NCBI GenBank assembly: GCA_003697105.1
Contig: RFFQ01000061.1
Location: 1-15,740 of the forward strand
Direction of reading: 5' to 3'
Length of the DNA: 15,740 nt
Source: Gemmatimonadota bacterium
Lineage (GTDB): Bacteria > 4572-55 > J002
Part shown: positions 14,339 to 15,740 of the stretch, in pieces
Layout of the letters: each line of letters opens with the position of its first letter
How positions within the stretch are numbered: the first letter of the stretch is position 1
The notes under the pieces: generated by a model
Database searches by the model: none
Told to the model about the DNA's origin: nothing
Seen by the model: the letters and a program-made list of their open reading frames with translations, nothing else
Made by a program: the position numbers and the translations under genes

Positions 14339-15517
14339 ATGGACATCAAACTTTCTAAGCTAGTCTCCCCCCGAACAACATACGCCTTTGCGGAGGTCGA
14401 TAAGCAGGTTGCCGCATTAAAGGCACAAGGTGTTCAGGTCATTGATTTTGGTGTCGGTGACCCCAAAGACCCCACACCGGATTTTGTCATTCACGCCCTG
14501 AACGAGGCAAGCCGTATTTATGCCGCTTCGGGTTATCCCAGCTATATTGGCGCACCCTTTTTTCGATCCGCTGCGGCGGACTATCTCCGGCGGATGTACG
14601 GTGTCGAAATCGATCCGGAAACGGAAGTCTCCTCAACTATTGGTTCAAAAGAATCGGTGTTTCACTTTCCACGGGCATTTATTGATCCGGGAGATGTGGT
14701 CATTTGCCCCACTCCGGGCTACCCGCCGTATAAGGTCGGCACAATATACGCCGGCGGAATTCCGTATTTCGTCCCATTAACGGAAAAAACAGACTTTTTG
14801 ATCGATTTGGAGGCAATTCCGGCGGATATTTGCGCCAAAGCCAAAATCATCTGGACGAATTATCCCAACTCCCCCACCGGTAAACTCGCTCCGCGTGACT
14901 GGCTGGAAAAACTAGCAGAATGGGCACACCAGCATAATATTATTATCGCCGCAGATGAAGGCTGTTACCATGATATTTATTTTGGGGCAGAGAAACCCCT
15001 CAGCATGTTAGAGGTCACGAAAGAAGGTGTGGTAGTCTTTTACAGCCTTTCTAAAGGCTTTAACATGACGGGTTATCGGGTAGGCTTTGTCGCCGGCGAC
15101 GCCCGCATCATCGATGCCTTTCGCAAGGTCAAAACGCAAATGGACTCCGGTACACCCACCTTCATCCAACACGCCGCCATGGTAGCGTTACAAGATACGG
15201 CGTTTGTGGCTCAAAATCGCGAAATGTACCGGCAAAAGCGAGCGTTGATGCTGGAAGCGTTACAATCGGCGGGGTTGCCTGCCTGTGAAAACGAAGGTAC
15301 ATTTTACATTTGGCAAAAAGCACCCCAAGGGATGACCGGTGAAGAGCTAGCACAACGCCTGTTAAAACTCGGAATTGTGGTTACACCCGGACAATGGATT
15401 TCAGACCCCACCGCCGAGGGATTCAATCCGGGAGAGCACTACGTCCGGATTGCCCTCGTCCCAACACTCACCGAAATTGAAGAAGCATGCCAGCGACTGA
15501 AAAAAAGTACCCTGTAA
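14339..15517 (+). CDS. PLP-dependent class I/II aminotransferase, LL-diaminopimelate aminotransferase-like
   Basis: 392 residues with the start at ATG 14339, not the in-frame ATG at 14168 that would overlap the GT87 gene. AAGG lies 8 bases before the chosen start. Fold-type I motifs: YPSYIGAPFFR, GSKESVFHFPRAFIDPGD, TNYPNSPTG with Asn177, Asp206 in AADEGCYHDIYF with Tyr210, PLP Lys239 in YSLSKGFNMTGYRVGF, and the carboxylate-binding Arg370 in HYVRIALVPT. The overall pattern and the SLSK-x-x-NMTG motif resemble DapL, which makes LL-diaminopimelate from tetrahydrodipicolinate for lysine and peptidoglycan. The segment before the lysine (DEGCYHDI) differs from the usual DAAYSEI, so a DapC-like or other aminotransferase role remains possible. 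Last gene of its operon, followed by a terminator. Confidence 0.8.
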   Translation: MDIKLSKLVSPRTTYAFAEVDKQVAALKAQGVQVIDFGVGDPKDPTPDFVIHALNEASRIYAASGYPSYIGAPFFRSAAADYLRRMYGVEIDPETEVSSTIGSKESVFHFPRAFIDPGDVVICPTPGYPPYKVGTIYAGGIPYFVPLTEKTDFLIDLEAIPADICAKAKIIWTNYPNSPTGKLAPRDWLEKLAEWAHQHNIIIAADEGCYHDIYFGAEKPLSMLEVTKEGVVVFYSLSKGFNMTGYRVGFVAGDARIIDAFRKVKTQMDSGTPTFIQHAAMVALQDTAFVAQNREMYRQKRALMLEALQSAGLPACENEGTFYIWQKAPQGMTGEELAQRLLKLGIVVTPGQWISDPTAEGFNPGEHYVRIALVPTLTEIEEACQRLKKSTL

Positions 15518-15523
15518 TAATGT

Positions 15524-15568
15524 GTCTGGGGCGTCAAAGCTCGTTTTGGCGACCCAGACGTCGACTTT
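15524..15568 (+). terminator. Strong intrinsic-type terminator after the aminotransferase gene
   Basis: GTCTGGG (15524-15530) pairs with CCCAGAC (15553-15559). After one G/A mismatch, CGTCAAA (15532-15538) pairs with TTTGGCG (15545-15551), leaving the six-base loop GCTCGT. A CTTTTC tract follows at about 15563-15568. It begins 7 bases after the stop codon. Confidence 0.75.
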
Positions 15569-15740
15569 TCAATATTCCACCCGTTAATTTGTTTTTAACC
15601 ATCGAATAAATCCTTGATCATCCGCTGGCGGAGTATTATTCTAACCCAAGTTGCTACCAAAGAAAGTCTTGAAATAGGCCACTCCTTTCATGTAGACTTA
15701 TCATATCTATATCTTATTGATAACTCTAACGTCTAACGAA
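15569..15740. other. Gene-free right end
   Basis: No ORF, RNA gene or mobile element can be supported here. The only structure is the palindrome TCCGCTGGCGGA at 15621-15632. The stretch is AT-rich, as expected for an intergenic region leading to a gene outside the window. Confidence 0.5.

Overview
This window looks like a chromosomal segment from a bacterium of the FCB superphylum outside classical Bacteroidota (inferred). Three things point there. The left edge carries a textbook type IX secretion (T9SS type A) sorting domain containing NYPNPFN and ending in MVLLK. The intergenic promoters are classical sigma70-like (TTGACG-N17-TATTAT/TACAAT) rather than Bacteroidota-type. Several genes have clear AG-rich Shine-Dalgarno sequences.

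Layout. Positions 2-546 (+) hold the 3' end of a secreted beta-helix protein whose repeat region and sorting domain lie in different frames. From 12259 down to 554, eleven genes run without interruption on the minus strand. In transcription order they are: an OleC-like AMP-dependent beta-lactone synthetase, a divergent ClpS, an OleD-like NAD(P)-dependent reductase, a FabF-type ketosynthase, an acyl carrier protein, a CNNM/CBS membrane protein, two different CrtI/retinol-saturase-like FAD oxidoreductases, a FabG-type ketoreductase, a FabZ-type dehydratase, and a membrane-anchored transglutaminase-like protein. Spacing is mostly short. A 15-bp perfect inverted repeat separates the ACP from the CNNM gene. 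A divergent promoter region (12260-12482) leads right into a plus-strand group: a HEAT + HspQ/YccV fusion, a GT87-type glycosyltransferase and a DapL-like aminotransferase. That group ends in a strong hairpin at 15524-15559. The last ~180 bases show no gene.

How the genes may work together. ACP, ketosynthase, ketoreductase and dehydratase form a near-complete dedicated acyl-elongation cycle with no acyltransferase or enoyl reductase visible, so a chain built here could keep its double bonds. Two CrtI-like enzymes could desaturate, saturate or isomerise that chain. OleC and OleD belong to the head-to-head hydrocarbon pathway, whose condensing enzyme OleA and decarboxylase OleB are absent here. 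The combination suggests an uncharacterised lipid or hydrocarbon cluster: a polyene or ladderane-like acyl chain, or a beta-lactone/olefin product. This is the most interesting system in the window, and the product is inference. The two protein-quality-control genes, clpS inside the minus run and the HEAT-HspQ gene divergent from it, are a second unusual feature.
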